The notes beneath the pieces are model-generated. The model was not told where the DNA came from and did no database searches. It saw only the letters and a program-made list of their open reading frames with translations. Of a stretch of DNA of 64,000 bases, positions 1 through 10,107 are shown piece by piece. Position 1 is the stretch's first letter; the number at the start of each line of letters is the position of its first letter. The stretch spans positions 496,001-560,000 of the forward strand of contig JAZKJV010002323.1 in assembly GCA_037367405.1 (NCBI GenBank), given 5' to 3'. The DNA is from Ottelia alismoides. Taxonomy: Eukaryota; Streptophyta; Magnoliopsida; Alismatales; Hydrocharitaceae. The position numbers and the translations under genes are program-made.

Positions 1-1238
1 ATTAAAGGTGAGTTTGATGCATTTGGAGTTTTCAATTGTGAGATACGGGTCTGGGAAGTTGGGATTCTGGATTTTTATTCAGACCATAACTTTATATCTG
101 TTCATTATTTTTCAGTGAAATCAATTTTGTATTTTTTTATTAAATTATCTACAACTTTTATGTACAAAGTTTCTTTATTTGATATATAAAAAGTGGAACC
201 AAAAATAGGTCCCAAAATGAATAAAGAATGAATTAAAAAGTAGAAGTATTTGACCCTTATCTCCCCCTACTTTATTCCTTGTCGACCTATTCATCAAGAT
301 GCCTAGGTCTCGGGGTTTAGGATCATACAATATTTACAATATTTTATTCCTTTTCTTTTCTTTTATTTATTCTATAATTTTGGCTCTAATTACAGTATCT
401 TATACATTATTTACATGCACATGTATGAATGCTAATATGCTCTATTTAATGCCATTTACAGGCATTCACTAGGGTTTTTGAGGCCAAAATGATAGAATAA
501 AGATGATGAAATGTGGATTCATCACACGACAACATCTTCCGTCGTTCAACCCGAATATATTGGCACCTGGTACCACGCGTTGCAAATCATTCATTTCGTG
601 CGCACTTATCAAAACAACACAACTGTGTACCACCTAGGTAGGGTCACACCAATACAGGTTCCTTCCAACAAACCTACAAGTTACATGCCCGATTTGTAGT
701 TCTGCTCCCTGTCATTTCTTAACATAACGCACAATCCTTTTCAGGATCCAACTTAATACACATTAATTCTCATGATGCAATTTTTTTCATTAATTCTTCA
801 ATTTGCATAATCCTCAACATTGAGTATAGCCCCACATATATATTAATTCGTATATTTGTGTGCTCATATTTATGCTCATTTTAACTTCCAGACCCTAACT
901 TTCCAAGTCACTGCATCAATTCGATGCTTAGACATTAGCTGAAATCACAAAGAAACTTTTCATATTTTCTCAAAAGTAGCCAAATTAGGGTTCTTCGTAG
1001 CGAACAACTTAAAATCAAAAATCTTAATGATCTCATATGAAAACCCAACAACAAAAGGAAGGAATTCCTTACCTAATCGATCTCTCTCTCTTGTATGCAG
1101 TGCTTTATCGTGATTCTTTTTCGAAAGGATGATTTATAACTCAATTTCATTTTCGTATCAAAAATACTAAGAGCGTGCCAAGAATGCGAATAACGAACGA
1201 AGAACACGAAGAACACACGAAGAACATATTTTCTATTG

Positions 1239-1417
1239 AAATTTCAACAGAGCTTCCCCTTATACGGGGTGATATTTGTAGGAAAATTTCGGCAGAGTTT
1301 CCCCTTATATTGGGACATATTCTATAAAAATTCCAACAAAGTTTCTCCTTATATTGGAACATTTTTCTATAAAAATTTCGACAGAGTTTCTCCTTATATT
1401 GGGACATATTTTAAAAG
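1239..1417. repeat. 45-bp tandem repeat, four units
   Basis: Four diverged units start near 1239, 1284, 1328 and 1373. Each begins with AAATTYCRRCA and contains a TTYYCCTTATAYNGGG core. The regular 45-bp step points to tandem duplication inside the flanking repeat. A short run of ACGAAGAAC units precedes it at about 1194-1227. There are no spacers, so it is not a CRISPR array. Confidence 0.8.
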
Positions 1418-1509
1418 AAAAAAAAGAAAGAGTTTACTCTATAAAATCACCGAGAGGAAACAACAAGGAAACAGAAGAATATAACCAAACTACAAGCGAC
1501 GGAGAATCG

Positions 1510-1612
1510 GTAGACACCACACGTCTTAGGTGAGTGAAGGTGTGACGAATCATAGGGTTCACTGATGTGCATAGCCGCACACACCTAAGTAGGGTATTAC
1601 ACAGATTTCTCC
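1510..1612. repeat. 103-bp module, first copy
   Basis: The sequence from GTAGACACCACAC to GATTTCTCC recurs with a few substitutions at 19436-19538. With element A removed, the two copies lie in tandem about 161 bp apart. Each copy carries an internal inverted repeat (CTTAGGTG and CACCTAAG). On the minus strand the module reads TGTAAYAYCCTACTTAGGTG, which resembles the start of some gypsy LTRs; this is a weak inference. Confidence 0.7.
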
Positions 1613-1670
1613 ATCAAAATAACTATAAAAGCAGAAAAGAAAGAATAAAACAATAAGCAATGGAGAATCG

Positions 1671-1675
1671 GTAGT
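1671..1675. repeat. Target-site duplication of element A, left copy
   Basis: The five bases GTAGT precede the 5' LTR, and GTAGA follows the 3' LTR at 19436-19440. Four of five bases match; the intact flank (GTAGA at 1510-1514) suggests that the left copy mutated from A to T. Confidence 0.7.
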
Positions 1676-2610
1676 TGATGAATACTCATTCATCACTCTT
1701 TATTCTTATATTTTAGCTACAAAAACCTTTGCAAATACATGTAGATATGTGTAAATAGGAATAATTACCAAAAGCATGCATTGTGTAAAAACCTATAATT
1801 AGCATGTTTTTGTGCAAAAATAAAAGAATAAAGATTAAAAAGAAAAAGAGGGAAATATTTAGAATAAATATTGAGCAACCTAACCCAAGGGAGGGCTCAG
1901 CATGGGCCTGACCGCATAAAAACCAAAGTAGAGGGAGATAGGGCGCTCATGTGTAAATATTTATGTAAATAAATAAAAATATTTTTCCTCACAAAAATAG
2001 CCTAAAATATACTTGTAGATACTTGTACATATTTATAAGTATAAAAATAAGATAAAAAGAGAAAAATCAAAAAGAACAAAAATATCACTTTCACATTGTA
2101 CATAGACTCACCTATATATTTATTTAACCTTGTAAATAAATAAAATTAATTCCCAAAATTTTTGTAAATATTCTATGTTATAAAATGCAAATAAATAAAA
2201 TAAAAACAATCAAAACAAAAATCAAATAAAAATAGCAAAAATTAAAAACACAAAATATATTATACATATACCATGTATATAAGTGTATATATGTATTTAT
2301 TGTACCTATGTATATAAATAATAAAAATAAAATAAAAATACCTTTTTATTCCTTATATTATAATGAAAATAAATAAAATGTAAAATAGGGATAAAATTGC
2401 ACAAAAATAATAATTAAAAAATCAAAAATTAAAAACTCTATAGTGTACGTATACCTATATACTACATACTATGTATATACCTTATTTTTATTTCAAAAAA
2501 ATTATTAAAAATCACTAAAAATTAGAAAAAAATAAATTAAAAATATTTCATGTTTTGAGTTTTTGCTAAATCGGCCCCTAGCTACCCTAATTTTCACTCC
2601 TAAGATCCTG

Positions 2611-2870
2611 CCACGTGGCCGATTCCTGTTGGCTCCTGGGGATGTTGACCGCCCGGTTAACTACCCCCCCCCAGGACCACTCCACTCGGGTCCTTAGCGG
2701 GTCCCCAACTTCTCGGATTTTTCCCCGCTAAACCCGATCGCCTACCACCTAAACCCCGGGTCCGACTCCTTAATGCCACATCCGATACCCTCGCCGGAGC
2801 TTCATCCTCGGGATCCGCGCGCTTCCACGCCCTACCCGACCTCGTCTTCCCGGACCCTCGCCCATATTTA
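2611..2870 (+). promoter_or_regulatory. Putative LTR promoter of element A
   Basis: Three sites lie in order. A G-box palindrome CCACGTGG is at 2611-2618. An inverted W-box pair, GTTGACC-GCCC-GGTTAAC, is at 2644-2661 (one arm has a mismatch; the 3' LTR copy at 16737-16754 is perfect). A TATA-like CATATTTA is at 2863-2870. The same order is found in the LTRs of B, and C keeps the W-box pair and a better TATA. The binding factors (bZIP/bHLH for the G-box, WRKY for TTGACC) are inferred from known motif preferences. Confidence 0.5.
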
Positions 2871-3125
2871 GCTCGAGCTCCGCCACCCTAATTCCCTATC
2901 TTTGGCCATTCGAATCCTTCACCTGTGAGCTCCAGTGAGTGCGCGAGAGTGACAGCTCATGCCCGGTGCTGTCGAAGCGAGGAGAGGAAGAGAGACCATC
3001 GATCCGACGAGCTTCACCGCCGCTGCTCCGCCACCAGCAGGAGCACCGAGCCTCGGAGGGAGACGCTCCTCGAGGCGACGACCCAGAGCTTCCTAAGCTC
3101 GTCCCCAGTCTCCTCGTCCACCCAG

Positions 3126-3435
3126 GTAATCACTTAGACCTTTCTTTTCCGCTGATTTTCGATTACGCCCAAATTGCCGCTCCGCCGTATTTTTCCGATT
3201 CCGTCCACGACCGACCTCCATTCGATCATCGGGCATCGCCATAGCCCTCACCTCCTTCCCGCGCACCTTCTCCATCCTTCCATTCAACCCAGCTTGCACA
3301 GGAGCTGGGATTCAAGCTCCACCGTCCCCACTTCGCCGGAGCTCGACCACCACGCCTCCCCGTTCACGATCACCCCGCCTAACTGGGTCGAGGCACTTTG
3401 CCCTCGACCCGCGAGTCTGCTGGAGTGTTTTGCAG
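3126..3435 (+). other. Putative leader intron in the LTR (element A, 5' copy)
   Basis: A donor CACCCAG|GTAATC and an acceptor TTTTGCAG|G bound a 310-nt interval about 255 bp downstream of the TATA-like site. Equivalent GT-AG pairs lie at 17219-17527 (A 3' LTR), 24442-24752 (C), 26965-27275 and 50036-50346 (B, minus) and 31733-32031 and 37769-38066 (D, minus). The spacing is seen in the sequence; splicing itself is an inference. Confidence 0.5.
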
Positions 3436-5345
3436 GATCATCCGAGTCCATCTGAGGGCTTGGACCGTCTGGACCAGCAGCTTGGTCTCCGCCGACCTCG
3501 CCTGGGCTCCTCGGAGCTCCGTCGAGCCATCGGAGGCCACTAGTCGACGCGGGAGCCCACCGAGCTTCTTCTCCGATCTTCAGAGGCCCGTGCGGATGCC
3601 GGGAGCGCGCACAGCAGGCCGACGAAGGTCGCCGGCCATCAGTTCTTCCACGACCTCCAGACACCGTTCGATCAGCCCTCCTGCTCCAGATTACATCGCG
3701 ACCGTCTGTTCGTGGAGCTGCAGCCACCGTAAGATTCTTGGAGGATCGATCACAACCGTTGGATACTCGAGGGTATAAGCTCCAGAGCACCGGGACCGTC
3801 CGATCTCCACGTGGAGCGCCCTCGCCCGTTTGATCAGGCCGAACGTTCTCAGGGTTGCAGCGCCACCTCTTTCACCCGTTGGATCCGCTACGTGGCGCAC
3901 ATCCGGCCTTCGACGTTTAATAAGGGGTATTTACACTTAGGCCCCTCTCCTTTATGCAATTAGTCTTTAGTCCTGTAAATACGTAGCATAGTTGTTTACT
4001 TTTTGAGAAATTTACACTGTGGACCCGACACTTTATTTTCCTTGCATTTATGCCCCTGTGCGTTGTATGACACGTGCTTCGTCACGTGTTTCTCTGGGTT
4101 ATTTGCAATTCATGCCCTTGTAGTTCTGGTTGTTATTAGTTGAATGAAAGTTTTTACTTATTTGCACTTATACCCCTGTGCGTGGTTTATTTCAACATGT
4201 GCGTGATATTTTGGATTAATTGCAGATAAGCCCTTGGGCTTTTGGTACCTGTTACCAAAAGGCCCTCGGAACTTATTTCTCTTACATATAGGTCCCTGAG
4301 TGCCCCAGGCATGCGCGTGGCGCGTGTTTTGCTGGGTTAATTGCACCAGACCCCCTAGACTCTCGGGTATTTGCACTTTGGTCCCTGTGCACTGTACCCT
4401 CTCTTTATTTTTGAATAAAATAGCAAATTACCTCAAAATCCAACGAAAATTGGACACATGGCTCCTGTCATGGTGTAAAATTTTCGAAGATTTTTGAGGA
4501 CATTTTTGTTTTCATTTGATATTTTTAAAAATTCAAAAACCTCTATTTTCTTCACTGTCTAACTTTAAAAATCACAAAAAAATATTAAATAGTGTCTAAA
4601 AATTACAAAAAAATTGTCTACTGTCCATTTTGATGTGTTTGATTTTCTAGCCAATTTTGGCTATTTTCCATTACTGAAAACCACTAAAAATTGAAAAACA
4701 CTTAAAAACCTATAAAAATTCTAATAATTAAACCAAAAATCCAAAAATAATAAAATAGGTGCCTAAAATTTCCTTGTTTTATTCTCTTTATAGGAAAATT
4801 ACCTCCCAACTAATTTGGGGGTTTTAGATATTTTATCTAGCCTTTTTAGCTCGGCTGGACAATACCTTTGATTTCAGCTACTGTTTGATTTTTAGAAAAT
4901 TAAATAAACATCAAAAAATTCTCAAAAATTCACCAAAAACACTAAAAATTATAAAACACATAAAAATATTTTTGTTGGAATTTTTGATTGATTTTTAGTG
5001 TATTTAATAATTTGTTGAAGTGTGTGTTTACTTGTTTTTCTTATTTTCTTTATACATTAAAAAATCCAAAAAAATATAAAATAAATTAAAAACCACTAAA
5101 AATATTTTGTTCTTTTATTTTATTCCTTTTTACTACTTCGTAGGCCGAAAGGCCAATCCGTGCTCCTTGAGTTTGACCCTGGTCGCTATACCATGTTAAT
5201 CCAATAGCGAGACCGCTTTCGCGTTTTTGATCGATTTTGTCTATTATTAGTGGTCTGATTTTTCTTGATTGTCCGCGCTTGATCGCTTGGGTCGCAACGA
5301 CCTATTTAGTACCTTATACCCGAGTGCTCAGGCGTGACATCAGAA

Positions 5346-5363
5346 TGGCACCGTTGCCGGGGA
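5346..5363 (+). other. Primer-binding site (tRNA-Asp), element A
   Basis: TGGCACCGTTGCCGGGGA lies three bases after the 5' LTR. It is the complement of the 3' end of plant tRNA-Asp with one mismatch (TGGCGCC is expected). tRNA-Asp priming is usual for Athila elements. Confidence 0.9.
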
Positions 5364-6854
5364 GCACGGCTTAGTAGTTTTTATTTTATTTTTGTTTTCG
5401 CGGCTTTTCGCGGCTCTTTCAGAGCTCGCGGCTTTTTCGCGGCTTTTGTTTACATTTTATTTTTGTTTTATTTTGTTTTATTTTCTTTTTCTATTATTTT
5501 TGTTTTTGTTTTATTTTGAGTGTTTATTTTATTTTGTATTTTTGCATATATACCCTCATTTTCAGTTTCATTTATTTTCTTTTTTTTATTTGATTATTTT
5601 GGTCTGACCACTCTGTTCTTTCTTGCGAGGGACCGAGGACCGAGGCGACCGATCTCGAGAAGCCGACGCAACCACGAGACTCGGAGGCGGCTCCTTTCTT
5701 TACGGAGCCGCAGGAGAGAGCGAGAGAGAGAGAGAGTTGAGTGGGTGAGGTTTAGATTAGACTTTTGATTATTATTGTAATAATACAAGGACTCAGACTG
5801 GACACTTTGGACTGTGATTGGACTTAGCAGGTCTGTTTCGTCGAGCACCGGTGTGCTCGGAGGACCCTTAGGAGTTTTTCGCGGCTTTTTACGCGGTTTT
5901 GTTTTCTTTTCTTTTTTCTGCCTTTTCCGATGTTTACGCGGTTTTTCATCGAGCCCCTAGCCTTAGGATTTTCCCTTGCTTGTGCCGTAATTAGTAGGGT
6001 CCCCACACTTAATTATCTGCCTGTTTCTATAGTGCGCTTAATTGGACCTACTAATAATCAATTAATAAAAATAATCGACTCATCTCCTTCGTAGCCTACG
6101 TGCCGCAGTCCACCCTGTAAAGCGTTTTCTCCTACCCCCGATTTGTCGGGCAGAGGAGGGGTGGGCCAAGACCGGACCCTTTGGCTTGGAGGTCGGTGAC
6201 CGATTAGACGGTTCTGCGAGTAGAAATTGCTCATCTAGGACTCGGTTTTTCCCGCTGCATCATTTAGGGTAGTTTACTTTTCTGTCTTTAAATTCTGCGC
6301 GGATCACTTGCATGTAGAGTGCTGGAGGCAAGGTACGCATTTCTTACTCAGCATGCATCATTGATTTCATCGCGCATCGGCTTTTTCGACTTCTCCCCCT
6401 TGTTTTGGACTAAATAACCGGGAGAACCGAAAAATTCGTTAGGCGTTTGTTTTCTATTTGAAAAATATTAAAAAGAAAAATCATAAAATTGGGACTGGAT
6501 AAAACTATTGACCCTAAAAGACACTCACCCTAAAAATTTGTCTTGGGGAGAGCAACCCCCTCATTGTATGGTTTGGATGCGCGAGAGAGTGACCCGCACC
6601 CTAGGTAGAGCCCTCCGGTGATATTCCCAACCGATTACCGACTCTTCCGTGCGGGCCAGTCGGTTGGGGTAGCATCGGGTATCCTAACAGGTCACGTAAG
6701 CGCTCTGATATCTTGTGTGTTCACCTAATAAAAATTGACAAGATAATTTAACCGAGCTTTTACGGTCTTCAGCTCGCGTTGCGTTGGTGAACCGGGGGTT
6801 TGCATTTTGATCATAGTTTCTCCAGATCTCATCCGCACTACTCACCAGATCAAG
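5364..6854 (+). other. Untranslated leader of element A
   Basis: About 1.5 kb of non-coding leader separates the primer site from gag. Repeated CGCGGCTTTT-type motifs lie near 5399-5450 and 5877-5950. A small GC hairpin, TTGGGGAGAGCAACCCCC, is at 6543-6560. A block reading CACCTAATAAAAATTGACAAG lies near 6724. These blocks recur in B and C and, in weaker form, in the non-coding element D, which suggests roles in RNA packaging, dimerisation or translation. Confidence 0.7.
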
Positions 6855-9171
6855 ATGATGGGTAGACGCTCTCTTAGGCAGCCTCTGGCTGCACCGCTTT
6901 CGGGCACGTCTACCCGATCATCTAGGTTGGCCCGCGAGAGTCGAGACCAGCTCTCCGAGCCCGAGTACGACTCCGCCCTGTTCCCCCTCGACCCCCTTTC
7001 TTTCGGACCTGAGCGATATGAGCCCGAGGAGAGATTAGCAGATTTGACAGCACCTAAGTTGGGCTCATTTGATTTTGCAGACGTCATGGCCGGCAGTTCT
7101 GAGGATCGCTCCCGCCATCCTGAGCACTTCGTATTGGATCAGGGAGCGATCAACTCCACCCTGATCGCCTCGTTAGAGACCGTCCAGCAGCAGCTGAGGG
7201 ATCAGGGAGCATTCATGATCGACATGAGGAGAGAGATGGAGCAGATGAGAGCAGAGCGAGAGCAGAGGAGAGAGGGACCGAGGATCCCAGATGATGCGGA
7301 TGCTGCAGCCGCAGCGGCAGCCGCCGCAGCCACGACCAGAGGATGGCCGAGACCGATGCGGGAGTTACACAACCCCGGATCGACGCTGACGCACCATTGG
7401 GTAGTACTTCCAGCGATCGTGGGGGACTTCAAGTTCCCTCCGAACACTTTGCAGCTACTCCCCCGCTTCCACGGACTCGCGACAGAGGAGCCCCATCTCC
7501 ACCTCCAGGAGTTCTTGATGATATGCAGCACTGTCCACGACCGTCAGGTGGATCATGACACGATCAGGATGATCGCCTTCCCCTTCTCTCTAGCAGACAG
7601 AGCAGCCACCTGGCTGAAGCATCTGGGGAAGTTTGTTTACACCTGGGAGCAGCTCCGCACCGAGTACTTGAACAAGTACTATCCACTCGGGCGGACGAAT
7701 GCAGCGAGGGCCCTGATTAGTAACTTCTCCATGCTCCCCAATGAGCAATTCCACGAGGCATGGGAGAGGTTCCGTGAGCTCAAAGACCGATGTCCGCACC
7801 ACGACATTTCGAAGCCGAACCTTGTGCAGAGCTTCTTCAGCGGGTTGACACCAGAGCTCCAGGGCCTGGTGAATGCTTCTTGCGGTGGGTCCTATTTCGC
7901 CAAAGACCACGACCAGGTCTGGGCCATCTACGAGGAGATGGCCGAGAATTACATGGTGATGTCCCAGACCCGGTTGTACACACAGGGGAGACCCCAACAG
8001 CAGCCAGGACCCGTGCAGTACCAGAGGATAGCACGGGTCGACGCCGGTCCATCCAGTTCACCCGCAGTTGCAGCAACACAGGCAGAGTCGTCCGCTGCGG
8101 ATATGGGTATTATCAGCGAGAAGTTGGACCGGATGGAGCTGATTGAGAAGAAGCAGTGCCAGGGAATCATGCAGATGGAACAGATGGCACAGACTCTGAG
8201 CGACATGAAGACCCAGCTCATGTGTCTCCAGGAGGCACAGACGGCTCCCCAGCCCCGCCTTCAGTCGCGAGGCGATTCCGGCGGCAGCAGCAGCTCGTCC
8301 CAGCGCTCCAGCTCCTTTCAGCAGCCTAGACAAGTTCACCTTGTACAGGCGGAGCCGTACCAGCAGCAGCAGCCCTCTTACCAGTCCCCACCATCTCCAA
8401 ACATGCAGATGGTGGTATACCAGCCGGATCAGCCTCTGGCAGTACTCCCGCCAGCCCCCTACGATGCAGAGCCGTTGATGGATGTCAATGGGATTTGGTA
8501 TGACCGCCCCCAGCCTGAGATCCGACGAGACCATCCCGGATTCAGGTGGGGGAATGGAGGTACCCAGCCCCAGCAGCAATCATCCGGTCAGGGAGGGCAG
8601 TATGGCCAGTAGAGAGATCACTAGCCGCAGCAGCAGCCCCCAGCCCACCAGCCATATCAGCAGTCATCCTTCGTTCCTCGTCCCTATCAGCAGCAGGGAC
8701 AGTCTTGGAGACGTGAGCAGCAGGCTCACCCACCACACCAGCAGCAGCATCCTTCCTCCTACCCCTCTTACCAGCAGCACCAGTTCCAGCAGCCTCAGCA
8801 CCAGAGAGGCTACCCATCGGGCTCCCATGAGAGCCCCGCCTTGGATGACATAGCCCGCCTCCTTACGGACCAACAGGCTACCTTCATACGGGAGATGGAC
8901 GAGTTCCGCCAGGAGATGCGGGACCTTGTGAGAGGGAAGGCCGCCATTCCTGCACAGATAGAGACAAATCCGAACAACCTGAAGAGGAAATCTGAGTAGG
9001 TAGTTCACACTGAGCATGCCACTCCTAGTGATCCATTTGATGATATGTCTTCGGATCTATTTGATGCTGATTTTGTTACACTTAGGAGCGGTAGAGCACC
9101 AGCAGGCGGCGCCTCATCTGAGCGACGACTTGAGGATCCACCCAGGGCGTCAGATGAGGGGGAGGAGGAGA

Positions 9172-9371
9172 GCGGTACTGAGGCCGCACACGATGATGAC
9201 GGTGGTACTGATGCCACCAAGGATGCTGACTCCACCGGCGGTACTGAGGCCGCCGCTCCACCAGTTCGAGGAGGTGGTGCCGATGCCACCAGAGTAGCCG
9301 AGCCAGCCCGCGGTACTGAGGCCGCGAGACGTCCAGTAGCAGAGCTAGCCTGAGGTGGTACTAAGGCCACC
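9172..9371 (+). repeat. Covarying hairpin repeats inside gag-pol (element A)
   Basis: Six 18-nt units with the pattern NNNGG-TACTGAGG-CCNNN lie at 9172-9187, 9201-9218, 9237-9254, 9273-9290, 9309-9326 and 9354-9371. Two more lie after the protease at 10491-10508 and 10518-10535. The bases outside the 5' GGT change together with the bases after the 3' GCC (GGT with ACC, GGC with GCC, CGC with GCG), so the stem is kept. In protein the units read G-T-E/D-A and form an acidic, low-complexity linker. The same eight units are found in B and C. Confidence 0.85.
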
Positions 9372-9431
9372 GGTGTTCGTTTTGATAGAGATGTTGTTTT
9401 TCCTTCGGTTGATGTATCTCAGAACGCTGTT

Positions 9432-10107
9432 TTGAATAAAGGAAAAGGTTTAGTTTCTTCTGGTCCCACTGTGGTGATTGATGTATGTGCGGATCCGGCC
9501 GTCGAGCTGTCTAGGCCTTTTCCTAGTCCTTCATCTGAGAAGGACCCTGTGATCCCCTTCCCTAGAGCCCTTCAGATGGGGAAGGGGAAGAAAAAAGAAA
9601 AAGATCCAAAAAAGAGAGAGCAGGAGGAGTTCAGCCAGAGCATGATCGACAGATTTCACATACAGCTGACCCTTCAGGAGGCTTTGCAGCACATTCCCCT
9701 CCTTCAGCGATCTTTGAGAGACAGGACCACAGTCAGGAGGAGGGGGAACCACACTTCGGAGATTCATGTGCCGACGAAAGCCACGTGCTTCGCGATCCAG
9801 AACCGTCTACCGGCCAAGAGGCCAGATTCAGGAGCCCCGTATGTCAGATGCCAGATTAGTGAGCAGAGGTTCGACCGTACTCTATTGGATAGCGGATCGT
9901 CGATCAACCTCCTTCCGGCATCCCTTCTCGACCGCTTCGAGTTGGGCACTCTTAGACAGAGCAGGACAGTCCTTCAGTTTGCTGATCGATCTGTCAAGAG
10001 GCCGAAGGGGTTGCTGCGAGACGTTATCGTCACGATTCAGGGCCTGAAATTCCCCGTGGACTTCGTAGTGTTGGACATGGAGATCCCTGATTCAGTGGCC
10101 GATACCC
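9432..10107 (+). pseudogene. Protease-bearing segment of gag-pol, element A
   Basis: This is the in-frame stretch after the stop at 9351. It begins with a conserved MNKGKGLV segment, a lysine-rich stretch (KGKKKEKDPKKRE) and then a retropepsin-like aspartic protease. The active site is DSGSS (from 9888), followed by INLLP and, further on, DFVVLDME. The protease would cut Gag-Pol in the particle. A single C deletion in a C run near 10108 ends the frame before the IILGRPFLAT segment expected from the family. Confidence 0.88.

Larger units (their letters stand above)
1..1675. other. Unclassified repeat-like flank, left of element A
   Basis: This stretch holds no reading frame that I can recognise. 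It is AT-rich and has phrases typical of plant LTR U3 regions, such as the 'taactttatatctg' and 'atctacaacttttatg' blocks near 90-165. It also holds a 45-bp tandem repeat (1239-1417) and a 103-bp module (1510-1612) that recurs on the far side of element A. I infer that it is part of an old LTR-type element split by A, but I cannot name the family or find its ends. The short frame at 511-699 starts with GTG, resembles nothing known to me and is not called. Confidence 0.4.
1676..5342 (+). repeat. 5' LTR of element A
   Basis: The LTR starts with TGATGAATAC and ends with GACATCA. Its first 20 bases form a hairpin (TGATGAAT, 4-nt loop, ATTCATCA). It has three zones: an AT-rich part to about 2560, a GC-rich core of about 2560-3940 holding the promoter and a putative intron, and a second AT-rich part to the end. 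A GTTTGACCC motif lies at 5171-5179 where the 3' LTR has GTTCGACCC. Reading frames seen in the GC-rich core occur on both strands and are not conserved between elements, so none is called. Confidence 0.95.

Noticed and set aside
511..699. 62-residue frame in the left flank
   Set aside because: It has a GTG start, no similarity that I recognise, and sits in repeat-like sequence.
1239..1417. CRISPR-like array
   Set aside because: Units are tandem without unique spacers, and the context is a plant genome.
3284..3790. 168-residue minus-strand frame in the A LTRs (also 17376-17882)
   Set aside because: It lies in the GC-rich LTR core, where frames are open on both strands. It has no recognisable domain and no equivalent frame of the same sequence in B or D.
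5346..5363. Complete tRNA gene at the tRNA-Asp match
   Set aside because: Only the 18-nt primer-binding complement is present; no cloverleaf surrounds it.
5334..5607. Hydrophobic frames near the primer site (also in B at 47742-48167 and C at 53280-53516)
   Set aside because: They are translations of the T-rich CGCGGCTTTT leader; the phenylalanine-rich content is a composition effect.
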